Shown one piece after another: positions 34,811 to 45,839 of a stretch of 64,000 nt of DNA. Position 1 is the stretch's first letter. Each line of letters opens with the position of its first letter. Origin of the DNA: Mytilus edulis (Eukaryota > Mollusca > Bivalvia > Mytilida > Mytilidae); assembly GCF_963676685.1 (NCBI RefSeq), contig NC_092349.1, positions 59,999,431-60,063,430 of the forward strand, read 5' to 3'. The translations under genes and the position numbers were made by a program. The notes below the pieces were generated by a model. The model made no database searches. It saw only the letters and a program-made list of their open reading frames with translations, and was not told the DNA's origin.

Positions 34811-36896
34811 AATAATACAACTGTTATACTTTTGCTTTAGTTTCAGAGATATAGTCAAAAACTGCATTCTCCCTCTGGCCTATGTTCTATTTTAGCCATG
34901 TCTGCCATGTTGGTCAGCAGGCAGGGTCAACGGACAATTGATTACCCTAATGTTGATTGTGGCCAAGTTTGGTGAAATTTGTCTCAGTTGTTTCAGGAGA
35001 CTTTTGTAAAATATTGCAAAAATTTACGAAAAATTGTTCAATTTGACTTCAAAGGACAATAACTCCTTACATTATAGGGTCAATTGACCAGTTTGGTAAT
35101 GTTCACTTATTTGTAGATCTTAGTTTACTGAACATTATTGCTGTGTACAGTTTATCTTTATCTATAATAACATTCAAGATAATAACCAATAAATTGCTTC
35201 ACTGAGCGCAGCTGGATACAACTGCAGATGTCCAACCCTGAAAAGTTGGGGCCAAAATGGACACAATATTCAAGCTCGATACAGGTCTGAATTTTGATTC
35301 TAATTAAATTGTTGACACACAATAGGTTTCTGACACAAAATAACTGTAGTCAAAGAACTTCAAATTGGTTATATGATTTGAATCTATATTTATTTTTTTG
35401 CTTTTGTGCAATACACTATGCTATTGCAAATTAACCCTCCACCCACCAAAAAAAAACAAACTATTTGAAGATTTTTTTTTATAATTTCTGAAATCTGAAA
35501 TGAGAAAAATTGTCCTCCCCTCCAATTTTTTTCACCTCCTCCTTTTCCCATATTCCAAAATAAAATTCTTTCCCCTTTCTTTTTTATATGCTCAGTATCT
35601 CATAATTAGTAAATTACCAATTTAAATACATCATAAAAATTTAAAATATAAAATGAAATACAGTCATGACTAAAATTAATATTGATTAATAGTAACTGCT
35701 AAAATCATCATTTATTAATACATAATTAACCAGCAGTGAAAGGGAGGTATTCAAATATTTACACTGCTTTAAATTATCTTAATTGTCCTTTAATTAGAAA
35801 AAAAACCTTGTTTCCCCCCTTTTTACCACTAATTCCTACATGGTTTGAGCCATAACCACCCAAACTCAATCCTTACCATCCCTTTGTAGTATGGAAACTT
35901 GTGGTATAATTCCAGAGAGATTCATACATGTATATTAACACAAGTTATTGTCTGGAAACTACAAAAATGCTTATTTGAGCCCCTTTTTTGGCCCCTAATT
36001 TTGACCATAACCCAAAAAATCAATCCCAACCTTCCTTAAGTGGTAATAAACCTTTTGTTAAAATTTTATTGATTTTTGTCGAGCCTGTGACTTTTGTCGC
36101 AGAAAGCTCGACATAGGGATAGTGATCAGGCGGCGGCGTTAGCTCTCTTCTTTAAAGCTTTATATTTTAGAAGGTGGAAGACCTGGATGCATCATACTTT
36201 GTATATAGATGCCTCATCGGTTACGAAGTTTCCGTCAGTCACATGTCCGATGTCCTTGACCTCATTTTTATGGTTCAGTGACTACTTGAAAAGTTAAGAT
36301 TTTTTGTAATGTTAAATTATCTCTTTTTATAAGTAATAGGATACCTATATTTAGTATGTGCGTACCTTGCAAGGTCCTCATGCCCGTTAGACAGTTTTCA
36401 CTTGACCTCGACCTCATTTCATGGATCAGTGGACAAGGTTAAATTTTGGTGGTCAAGTCCATATCTCAGATACTATACACCTCGCCAAAAGTTGAGCAAC
36501 ACCTGATAATTTTCCAGAATATTTTTTTACTGATTTCATAACTGGTCGATATCTATACAATAAACTGAATTTGAGTTTTTATAAGATAACATATAGAATG
36601 TTAATTGAAAAGTGAAAGTTTGGACAGTTTTCATGACTGAATTTTTTACTATTTCATTTTGGACAAATGGTTGTAAAATGGCAAAATAATTTACAAGATA
36701 AAGTTTCAACTCATACTGAAGTTTTTAAAAAAATTTGCAGGAACTCTTTGCATTCTTCAATCAAGGCTGCTCGTAATTCGTGTTAAGTCTTACTAGCTGG
36801 AACCCTGTTGTTGATTTTTTTACCAATATCATCCCAGATATGCTCATTGAGATTCATATCCGGTGACATGGGTGGCCTCAATTATTAAACCAGTTG

Positions 36897-38506
36897 CTTC
36901 GCAGGGCGCAGCATTATACGACCGCAGAGGTTGAACCCTGAACGGTTGGGGCAAGTATGGACACAACTCAAGCTGGATTCAGCTCTAAATTTGGATTGTG
37001 ATTAAATAGTTGACACAGCATAGGTTTCTGACACAGAATGAATGTGGTCTAATGAACTTAAACAAAAAATTTTGCCTTTGAGCAATTCACTATGCTGTTG
37101 AATATTAATCCTCTCAAAAAAATGTTTGAAGAAATTTTCTTTTTATTTATGAAATCTGAAATGAAAAAAATTGACCCCCCAATTTTTTTTTCACATCCCC
37201 CTTTCCCTTTTTTCAAAACTGATCTCAATTCAAATTTCTAATGAAGTTTGCAACAATAACTACTCATTTAAATACATCATAAAATATTAAAATGTAAAAA
37301 AAGTGCTTGTTAGTACTGAATGGTAAAGATTGTTTTAATCTATCAGTTGGTAGTAAAAGTGAATATACATTGTATATTGTATAAAACAATGATTTAAGTT
37401 GATTCAACTACTATTCTGGACAAAGAAAGATAACTCCAATTGAAATCCAATTGGAATTTCTTGCTATTTATTGCACAATATTGTGCAATTAGATATTTCT
37501 TGCTATTGTGCAATACTGTGCAATTGAAAATGTTTGCTATTGCACAACACTGTGCAATTGAAGATTTCTTGCTATTGCACAATACTGTGCAATTGAAGAT
37601 TTCTTGCTATTGCTGAATACTGTGCAATTGAAAATTTCTTGCTCATTGCACAATACTTAATATAATAATTTTGGATCCTGATTTGGACCAACTTGAAAAC
37701 TGGGCCCATAATCAAAAATCTAAGTACATGTTTAGATTCAGCATATCAAAGAGGCCCAAGAATTCAATTTTTGTTAAAATCAAACTTAGTTTAATTTTGG
37801 ACCCTTTGGACTTTAATGTAGACCAATTTTAAAACGGGACCAACAATTAAGAATCTACATACACAGTTAGATTTGGCATATCAAAGAACTCCAATTATTC
37901 AATTTTTGATGAAATCAAACAAAGTTTAATTTTGGACCCCGATTTGGACCAACTTGAAAACTGGGCCAATAATCAAAAATCTAAGTACATTTTTAGATTC
38001 AGCATATCAAAGGAACCCCAAGGTTAATTTTGGACCCTTTGGGCCCTTTATTCCTAAACTGTTGGGACCAAAACTCCCAAAATCAATACCAACCTTCCTT
38101 TTATGGTCATAAACCTTGTGTTTAAATTTCATACATTTCTATTTACTTATACTAAAGTTATGGTGCGAAAACCAAGAAAAATGCTTATTTGGGTCCCTTT
38201 TTGGCCCCTAATTCCTAAACTGTTGGGACCTCAACTCCAAAAATCAATACCAACCTTCCTTTTGTGGTCATAAACATTGTGTTTAAATTTCATTGATTTC
38301 TATTTACTTACACTAAAGTTATTGTGCGAAAACCAAGAATAATGCTTATTTGGGCCCTTTTTTGGCCCCTAATTCCTAAACTGTTGGAACCAAAACTCCC
38401 AAAATCAATCCCAACCTTCCTTTTGTGGTCATAAACCTTGTGCTAAAATTTCATAGATTTCTATTCAGTTTTACTAAAGTTAGAGTGCGAAAACTAAAAG
38501 TATTCG

Positions 38507-38541
<35 letters not shown>

Positions 38542-38612
38542 TGCAGACGACGACGCCAACGTGATAGCAATATACGACGAACAATTTTTCAAATTTTGCG
38601 GTCGTATAAAAA
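36897..38612 (+). mobile_element. TATACGACC element, young copy 2 (inside Tc1)
   Basis: It runs from CCAGTTGCTTCGCAGGGCGC and TTATACGACCGC to GCGGTCGTATAAAA. It has the palindrome array at 37450-37665, about 130-bp units, about 159-bp units, (GAC)n at 38506-38541 and the 3' hairpin TATACGAC...GTCGTATA. Confidence 0.8.
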
Positions 38613-39259
38613 GTAAATAATCTGAAACAATGCGTGCTATGTGTGGCTTAGCATTATCGTAAATGGAAGTTGGTGTAGTTGTAAGATTGTGATTGTCAAA
38701 ATGTGGCACAACGATATCCTGGATGATGTTACCGCGATATCATTTTGACCCGCCCTAGTCCCATCCAGAACATAGAGGTCCATTTTGCGGTCGAATAAAA
38801 AGCATCCCCAAACTGCCAAATCTCCAACATCAAATGATGTAGTTCCAATGATGTACTGTTTCCTGTATGCTGTATTTCGAGGACACCATAAGTGACAGTT
38901 TTGACGCGCTCATCAATATGATGTAGGAGAAATCGGATCTCGTCAGACTAATGGATTTGACGCCACTGTCTCAAAGTCCAATTGCTGTGACCACTGATGT
39001 CGAGCTTGACGATGCCTACTAGTCAGCAATGGTCTTTAAGTTTTGATTGGTCTACGGGCACGTAAATTGACACAATTTAGTCTGCGGTATACAGTTACAT
39101 TGCACGTTACTTGCAAGGAAAAAAACTGTATATAGCTTTTGAAAACCTGTTTTTTAAGTACCTAGGAATATAATTTATACTTGAATTCTTTCCTGTCGAT
39201 TAACAATAGATTAACGAAATATTTGGAAACATAACAGTATCAAATTTCATTTTAAAACA

Positions 39260-41477
39260 AACCAGATGCTCCGCAGGGCGTAGCTTTATACGACCGCAGA
39301 GGTTGAACCCTGAACGGTTGGGGCAAGTATGGACACAACATTCAAGCTGGATTCAGCTCTAAATTTGGATTGTGATTAAATAGTTGACACAGCATAGGTT
39401 TCTGACACAGAATGAATGTGTTCTAATGAACTTAAAATTTTTGTTTTCTCTTAGAGCAATTCACTATGCTGTTGAATATTAATCCTCTCAAAACAAGAAT
39501 GTGTCCTCAGTACACGAATGCCCCACTCGCACTATCATTTTCCATGTTCAGTGGACCGTGAAATTGGGGTAAAAACTCTAATTTGGCATTAAAATTAGAA
39601 AGATCATATCATAGGGGACATGTGTACTAAGTTTGAAGTCGATTGGACTTAAACTTAATCAAAAACTACCTTGACCAAAAACTTTAACCTGAAGCGGGAC
39701 AGACGGACGGACGAACGGACGAACGAACGAACGGACAGACGGACGGACGGACGGACGCACAGACCAGAAAACATAATGCCCCTCTACTATCGTAGGTGGG
39801 GCATAAAAATGTTTGAAGAAATTTTCTTTTTTATTTATGAAATTTCAAATGAGAAAAATTGAACCCAATTTTTTTAATCACATCCCCCTTTCCCTTATTC
39901 CAAAACTAATCTCAATTAAAATTTCTAATGGAGTTTGCAACAATAACTACTCATTTAAATACATCATAAAATATTAAGATGTAAAAAAAACTGCTTGTTA
40001 TCACTGAATGTTATTTATTATAATTTATCAGTTGGTAGTAAAAAGTGAATATACATTGTATATTGTATATAACAAAGATTTAAGTTGATTCTGAACAAAG
40101 AAAGATAACTCCAATTAAAAAAAAATCTTGCTATTGCACAATATTTTGCAATTAGATATTTCTTGCTTACTATTCTGAACAAAGAAAGATAACTCTAATT
40201 AAAAAAAAATTTGCTATTTCACAATATTGTGCAATTAGATATTTCTTGCCATTGCGCAATACTGTGCAATTGAAAAGACTTGCTATTGCACAACACTTAA
40301 TATAATAATTTTAGATCCTGATTTGGACCAACTTGAAAACTGGGCCCATAATAAAAAATCTAAGTACATTTTTGGATTCAGCATATCAAAGAACCCCAAG
40401 ATTTCAATTTTTGTTGAAATCAGACTAAGTTTAATTTTGGACCCTTTGGACTTTAGTGTAGACCAATTTGAAAACAGGACCAAAAATGAAGAATCTACAT
40501 ACACAGTTATATTTGGTATATCAAAGAACCCCATTTATTCAATTTTTGATGAAATCAAACAAAGTTTAATTTTGGACCCCGATTTGGACCAACTTGAAAA
40601 CTGGGCCAAAAATCAAGAATCTAAGTACATTTTTAGATTCAGCATATCAAAGAACCTAACTGATTCATTTTTTGTCAAAATCAAACTAAGTTTAATTTTG
40701 GACCCTTTGGACCTTAATGTAGACCAATTTAAAAACGGGACCAAAAGTTAAGAATCTACATACACAGTCATGACAGTTAGATTCGGCATATCAAAGAACC
40801 CCAATTATTCAATTTTGATGAAATCGAACAAAGTTTAATTTTGGACCCTTTGGGCCCCTTATTCTGTTGGGACCAAAACTCCCAAAATCAATACCAACCT
40901 TCCTTTTATGGTCATAAACCTTGTGTTTAAATTTCATAGATTTCTATTTACTTATACTAACGTTATGGTGCGAAAACCAAGAAAAATGCTTATTTGGGTC
41001 CCTTTTTGGCCCCTAATTCCTAAACTGTTGGGACCTAAACTCCCAAAATCAATACCAACCTTCCTTTTGTAGTCATTAACATTGTGTTTAAATTTCATTG
41101 ATTTCTATTTACTTAAACTAAAGTTATTGTGCGAAAACCAAGAATAATGCTTATTTGGGCCCTTTTTTGGCCCCTAATTCCTAAACTGTTGAAACCTAAA
41201 CTCCCAAAATCAATCCCAACCGTTCTTTTGTGGTCATAAACCTTGTGTCAAAATTTCATAGATTTCTATTAACTTAAACTAAAGTTATAGTGCGAAAACC
41301 AAGAAAATGCTTATTTGGGCCCTTTTTGGCCCCTAATTCCTAAAATGTTGGGACCAAAACTCCCAAAATCAATACCAACCTTCCTTTTGTGGTCATAAAC
41401 CTTGTGTTAAAATTTCATAGATTTCCATTCACTTTTACTAAAGTTAGAGTGCGAAAACTAAAAGTATTCGGACGCCG

Positions 41478-41509
<32 letters not shown>

Positions 41510-41570
41510 AGACGCCAACGTGATAGCAATATACGACGAAAAATTTTTCAAATTTTGCGGTCGTATAAAA
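39260..41570 (+). mobile_element. TATACGACC element, young copy 3 (inside Tc1)
   Basis: Same order of parts as copy 2, with (GAC)n at about 41472-41512, and carrying an inserted ACGG element at 39494-39808. Flanks CAAATTTCATTT and CAAATTCATTTA may be a worn target duplication. The 142-codon frame at 40323-40751 is translated repeat. Confidence 0.8.
39494..39808 (+). mobile_element. ACGG-microsatellite Helentron-like element (pearl/HINE type), 315 bp
   Basis: It begins CAAGAATGTGTCCTCAGTAC (hairpin GTGT/ACAC), then ATGCCCCAC. An ACGG/ACGA array occupies about 39697-39760, and the 3' hairpin ATGCCCC...GGGGCAT ends in AAAA. Host sequence (CCTCTCAAAA / ATGTTTGAAG) is continuous across it in the other copies. 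Confidence 0.75.
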
Positions 41571-42423
41571 ATAGAAGCAAATTCATTTAGGTGTTGCTTA
41601 ACTTTTGGCGAGGTGTATATAAGCAATAGATCTAGTATATTCGGTGTATGGAAGGACTGTAATGTGTACATGTCTAACTGGTAGGTGTCATCTGTTCTTG
41701 GCCTCATTTTCATGGTTCAGTGGTTATAGTTAAGTTTATTGTGTTCTGGTCTGTTTTTCTTATACTGTATGCAATAGGTCTACTTTATTTGGTGTATGGA
41801 ATGATTGTAAGGTGTACATGTCTAGCTGTCAGATGTCATTTGACCTTGACCCCATTTCACGGTTCATTGCTCAGTGTCAAGTTTGTGTGTTTTGGTCAGT
41901 TTTTCTTTAACTGCATGTATAAGCAATAGGTCAATTATATTTGTTGTATGGAAGAAATGTTAGCTATACATGTTTTACTGGCATTGTTCATCTGACCTTG
42001 ACCTCATTTTCATGGTTCATTGGTCAATGTTTAGCTTTCTTGGTTAATGTTAAGTTTAAGTGACAGTTTTAATAAAGCTTTATATTTAGGACTTTCAATA
42101 TAATATCAATGATTAGTAAAGAAGGCCAGACATTTCAGCATGTGACTCTTGTTGTTTACTTATACTAAAGTTATTATCGGGAAACCATCTGTCTATGGAC
42201 TAGGCTGACGACCACATGATAGCAATATACGACCAAATTTTTATTTTATTTTTGAAGTTGTATAAAAACTCAAGAATTTCCTTAAAATTACTCATTCAGG
42301 GGCAGCAACCCAACAACAGCTTGTCTGATTCGTCTTTAAATTTCAGGACAGATGGATCTTATCCTGACATTTTTACCCCATGTCAGATTTGCTCTAAATG
42401 CTTTAGTTTAATAAATATAGGCC

Positions 42424-44191
42424 AACCAGGTGCTCCGCAGGGTGCAGCTTTATACAACCACAGAGGTCGAACCCTGAACAGTTGCAGCAAGTATGGACAC
42501 ATCATTAAAGCTTGATACAGCTCTGAATTTGGATTGTGATCAAATTTGTGATATATTATGGGTTTCTTACACAAAACAAATGTCAAAATCTTACAAATCT
42601 GTTGCACAAAATTGTGCAATTAAAGATTTCTTCTTCAAACTTTTCAAGAATTTGAAATTTGAGAAATTTGGAAAAAAAATGAAAACTACAGTACCACCCC
42701 CTTTTTTTTGCAATTAGTCTGAAACCTGACATTCCTTTATACATAATTTACAAGTAGTGTAAGGGAGTTAAATCCGATATACCCAACATTGTATGTAAAA
42801 TGTTTTTGAATTACCTCCCTTACACTGCTTTTGTCCATTTTTTGGCACCTAATTCCAAAACATTTTGAGCCATAACCCCCAAAAGTTAATACTAACTATC
42901 CTTTCATGGTATGGAAACTTGTGGTATAATTTCAGAGAGATTTAAACACTTAAACACAAGTTATTGTTTGAAAACTACAAAAATGCTTATTTTGGGTCCC
43001 CTTTTTGGCCCCTAATTCCTAAACTATTGGGACCATAAACCCCAAAATCAATACTAACTATCACTTCATGGTATGGAAACTTGTGGCATAATTTCAGAGA
43101 GATTCATACACTTAATCACTTAAATGCTTGTTTTGGGCCCCCTGTTTGGCCCCCAATTCAACAAACAGCTGCGCCATGAGCGCATGATACGCCCGACGTC
43201 TTGTGTGGAAGTTTTATGCAATAATCATAAATAGTTTCTGAGGAATTTTTAAGCAATAACCATTTATTGTTTTTGAAACACGGCGGGACATGTGAAACCC
43301 CCCCACCCTGTTTTTTTTTTACAAATATCACTAAAATAAAATATTGAATCAAACCAAAATTTAAAGTATACAGATCTTTAAATTAGTATAACAAAGAAGT
43401 GTGTACAGTTTCAAGCAATAATCATAAATTGTTTTTGAGATACGGCGCGACATGTAAAAAAAACCCTCCCCTTTTTTACAAAATACTCAATAACAAAATT
43501 TTGAGTCATCACCAAAAAGTATACAGATCTTTAGATTAATATAACAAAAAAAGCGTGTAAAGTTTTAAGCAATAATCATAAATCGTTTTTGAGATACGGA
43601 ATGACATGTAAAAAAACCCATCCCCTTTTTTACAAAATACTCAATAACTCAAAAATGAAATTTTGAATCATCACCAAAAAGTATACAGATATTAAGATTA
43701 TTATAACTAAGAAGTGTGTAAAGTTTTAAGCAATAATCAAGAAACATTTTTGAGATACGGTGCGACATGTGAAAAAAAAAACCACCCCTGTTTTAGTTAC
43801 AAAGTGCCGTAACTCAAAAAGTTTAAATCTTATTTTCACCAAAAAGTATACAGATCATTTGACCATCATAAGAAACAACTATATTAAGTTTCATGAAATT
43901 TGGATAAGTTGTTCTCAAGTTACGGTGCAACAAGTTTACGCCGGACAGACGGACAGATAGACACCGGACATTTGTATACCATAATACGTCCCGTCAAAAT
44001 TTTGACGGGCGTATAAAAACTATTGGGAACATAACACCCAAAATCAATCCCAATCTTCCTTTAGTGGTATTGAACCTTCTGGTAAAATTTATAGAGATTA
44101 ATTCACTAAAACTAAAGTTATTGTCTGGAAACTAAATGTGTCTTCGAAGACAACAACATGATAGCATTATAAAATTTGCAGTCATATAAAA
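42424..44191 (+). mobile_element. TATACGACC element, old copy, interrupted by a CGGGCGTATAAAA element
   Basis: It starts CCAGGTGCTCCGCAGGGTGC and ends TTTGCAGTCATATAAAA. It retains one palindrome unit (TTGCACAAAATTGTGCAA at about 42603) and several units with CCCAAAATCAATACTAACTA. Confidence 0.65.
43160..44019 (+). mobile_element. Helentron-like element ending CGGGCGTATAAAA, with about 180-bp tandem units
   Basis: The 5' leader CAGCTGCGCCATGAGCGCAT folds (TGCGC/GCGCA), then ATACGCCCG. Four tandem units follow, each with GAGATACGGCGCGACATGTG-like text and a CCCCTTTTTTACAAA stretch. The 3' end is hairpin CCCGTCAAAATTTTGACGGG followed by CGTATAAAA. Confidence 0.75.
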
Positions 44192-44377
44192 ACTGAATAT
44201 TACCCCTATGTCCTATTTTTAGCCATCTCAGCCATGTTGGTTGGCAGGCGGGGTCATTGGACACATTTTTAAAACTAGATACCCTTTCAGGTCAGGTGAG
44301 CTAAAGATAAGCAAAACTCATACTGTATGTACATTGTATATTGAACCAATACAAAAAAGAAAACCTCGATTGATGGA

Positions 44378-44755
44378 GAATGTGTACTTAGGACACAGAT
44401 GATGCCCCTTATGCATATAACATTATAAAGGGACATAAATGAAAAAGGAATAAAGTGACGCTTGATCTGAGTTTGTGGTAATAAGCATCATAACATTTGG
44501 TTAAGACAAGATAGAAAACGGAAACAAAAATTCAGCAATTTTTCCATTTGTAAAAGGGGCATAACTCAAGAACAGTAAAAGTGACACCACCAAAATTCAA
44601 ACTTGATCTGTGTTTTGTGGTAATAAGCATTGTGTATAAGTGTTAAAACATTTGATTGAGGCAAAATAAAATTAGAGAACAGAAACCAATTTTGGGACAG
44701 ACAGACAAGGGTAAAACTTAATGCCCATTCCAATATGACAGGTGCATGAAAAAAA
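44378..44755 (+). mobile_element. Degraded GGGGCATAAAA-type element
   Basis: It starts GAATGTGTACTTAGGACACA and GATGCCCC, similar to 39494. It carries two diverged TGATCTGTGTTTTGTGGTAA units, a short GACAGACAGACAAGG stretch and a decayed 3' end (TGCCCATTCC...GGTGCATGAAAA). Confidence 0.5.
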
Positions 44756-45539
44756 CAAATAATACTGACATTAACCAACCACAAATTTATATGTGATCTC
44801 AGACGACTGATTACTCCCTTAAAATTTTTATGTTGATCATAACTGGGATGCAGATCATCCACTGATATAACTTTTTATAATAAACTGCATGTTGCAGTCT
44901 TCTAGATGTTCATATAAATGCATGGTACTCTAGGTGCTTGGTACAGGTATATATTCAACATGGCTGTACTGACAAGCCACATATAAGGCAGAAAGACAGA
45001 ATAACAAATGAAACATGTATATCAGTATATGGTCATGGGTAAATAAGACAATGACATATACTGAAGGTAAACAAGTATTTGTGAAGTTATTTTAACCTTA
45101 TAACTGTTGTAATATATCATTGCAGTAAATTTATTTTGGTATAATCCTGTTGTTAATACAAGCTTTTTGGTATTCTAAGTTTCAATTGTCTAAATTTGAG
45201 CAAACGTAACTTCCTTTTAGTTACCATATTGGAAGTCTAGGAGCACAATTTCTTTCAAAAATTCAGCCAAATTCAAGTTCTCATACTGAACACTAGTTGT
45301 TTTTCTAACAATTTTAATTTCTTTGAGCCTTGTTTGATTCATCACTACAATATAATAAGGATCTCTAAAGAGACTTTTTTGTACAACCCTCATTGGTAAG
45401 ACAAAAAAGAAAAGCAATCTTTTACAAAATTTTAACCAAGGGAAATAACTCAATCTTAATTAAGTAAAATTGAAACCTATCTATTGTATGAATTTAGATA
45501 TCATAAATAATATCTGATCAACAGATAATTATCAAACAA

Positions 45540-45545
45540 TTTATT
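45540..45545 (-). terminator. Possible CD2BP2 polyadenylation signal AATAAA
   Basis: The minus strand reads AATAAA 77 bp after the CD2BP2 stop codon. It is the first such hexamer past the stop; position fits a short 3' UTR. No downstream GU-rich element was tested. Confidence 0.4.
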
Positions 45546-45621
45546 TGGTATTCCTTTAAATTTAAATTGACATGACTTAATGATAACATGATTGTAATGA
45601 TAATTGATTCAGACTTTCATT

Positions 45622-45839
45622 TTACGTATATAATTCAAAATCAATTCTTTTAGAGTTATAAAATTGTCCTTCTGCTCCGACTTTTCTGACAAACACTCCA
45701 TCAGGGAAGTAGTCCTCCTCTGCCCAATCACACATCTGTTGGCTTGTGTATGGACCATGGATTTCTTCTTTATCTTCATTTTCCCATTTATATTCCCACC
45801 TGACCTCATTTGATGAATCTTTCTTGTCACCTCCTCCTC
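45622..45839 (-). CDS. CD2BP2: CD2BP2 exon 4 (GYF domain)
   Basis: 218 bp from acceptor TTTGACAG| to TAA. It opens with a GGA GGA GGT glycine run, then the GYF domain. The tripeptide aligned with G-Y-F reads D-Y-F (codons GAC TAC TTC). Confidence 0.95.

Larger units (their letters stand above)
36478..41615 (-). mobile_element. Tc1-like transposon split by two later insertions
   Basis: 27-bp terminal inverted repeats (CACCTCGCCAAAAGTTGAGC + AACACCT; one mismatch) sit next to TA. Minus-strand transposase relics: VVPHFDNHNLTTTPTSIYDN then AKPHIARIVSDYL (38615-38705), and PPMSPDMNLNEHIWDDIG (36730-36890), i.e. the second D and the E region of a DDE domain. Removing the two inserts leaves about 1.1 kb. 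Stops occur, so it is inactive. Confidence 0.85.
36077..42148 (+). mobile_element. TTGTCGAGCC element, interrupted by a Tc1 element
   Basis: The 5' end is a hairpin (GTCGAGCC, inner GACTTTTGTC, then GCTCGAC). The right part (41622-42060) has about 125-bp tandem units with GACCTTGACCTCATTTTCAT and CATGGTTCAGTGGT. The 3' end lies near CATGTGACTCTTG. A related reversed end is at 62145-62222. Confidence 0.6.
35190..42268 (+). mobile_element. TATACGACC element, old copy, interrupted
   Basis: It starts TTGCTTCACTGAGCGCAGCT, is interrupted at about 36077 and resumes at about 42149 with TTACTTATACTAAAGTTATT, ending TTGAAGTTGTATAAAA. It is more diverged than copies inside the Tc1 element, as the nesting order predicts. 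Confidence 0.65.
34820..44303 (-). mobile_element. Outermost host: reversed AGCTCACC element, split by later insertions
   Basis: Pieces at 34820-35188, 42269-42423 and 44192-44303 join in the order expected for the reverse complement of the element at 6400-8547: the first stops after AAGATAATAACCA and the second resumes at AATTTCCTTAAAATTAC; the third ends GGTCAGGTGAGCTA, the reversed 5' terminus. Each gap is filled by a TATACGACC element. Confidence 0.7.

Noticed and set aside
36897..38612. Treating 13-bp TTTATACGACCGC / GCGGTCGTATAAA as ends of a DNA transposon with terminal inverted repeats
   Set aside because: The left arm is preceded by a conserved leader of about 25 bp present in all copies, so the arms are asymmetric and not the outermost ends.
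38425..38616. Arginine-rich or serine-rich frames at 38425-38709, 41444-41713 and 32879-33070
   Set aside because: They are translations of the (GAC)n microsatellite and neighbouring repeat ends.
40323..40751. 142-codon open frame with repeating DQLENWA...SKYIF...ISKNP units
   Set aside because: It is translated tandem DNA of the TATACGACC element; the same stretch in other copies is broken by stops and frameshifts.
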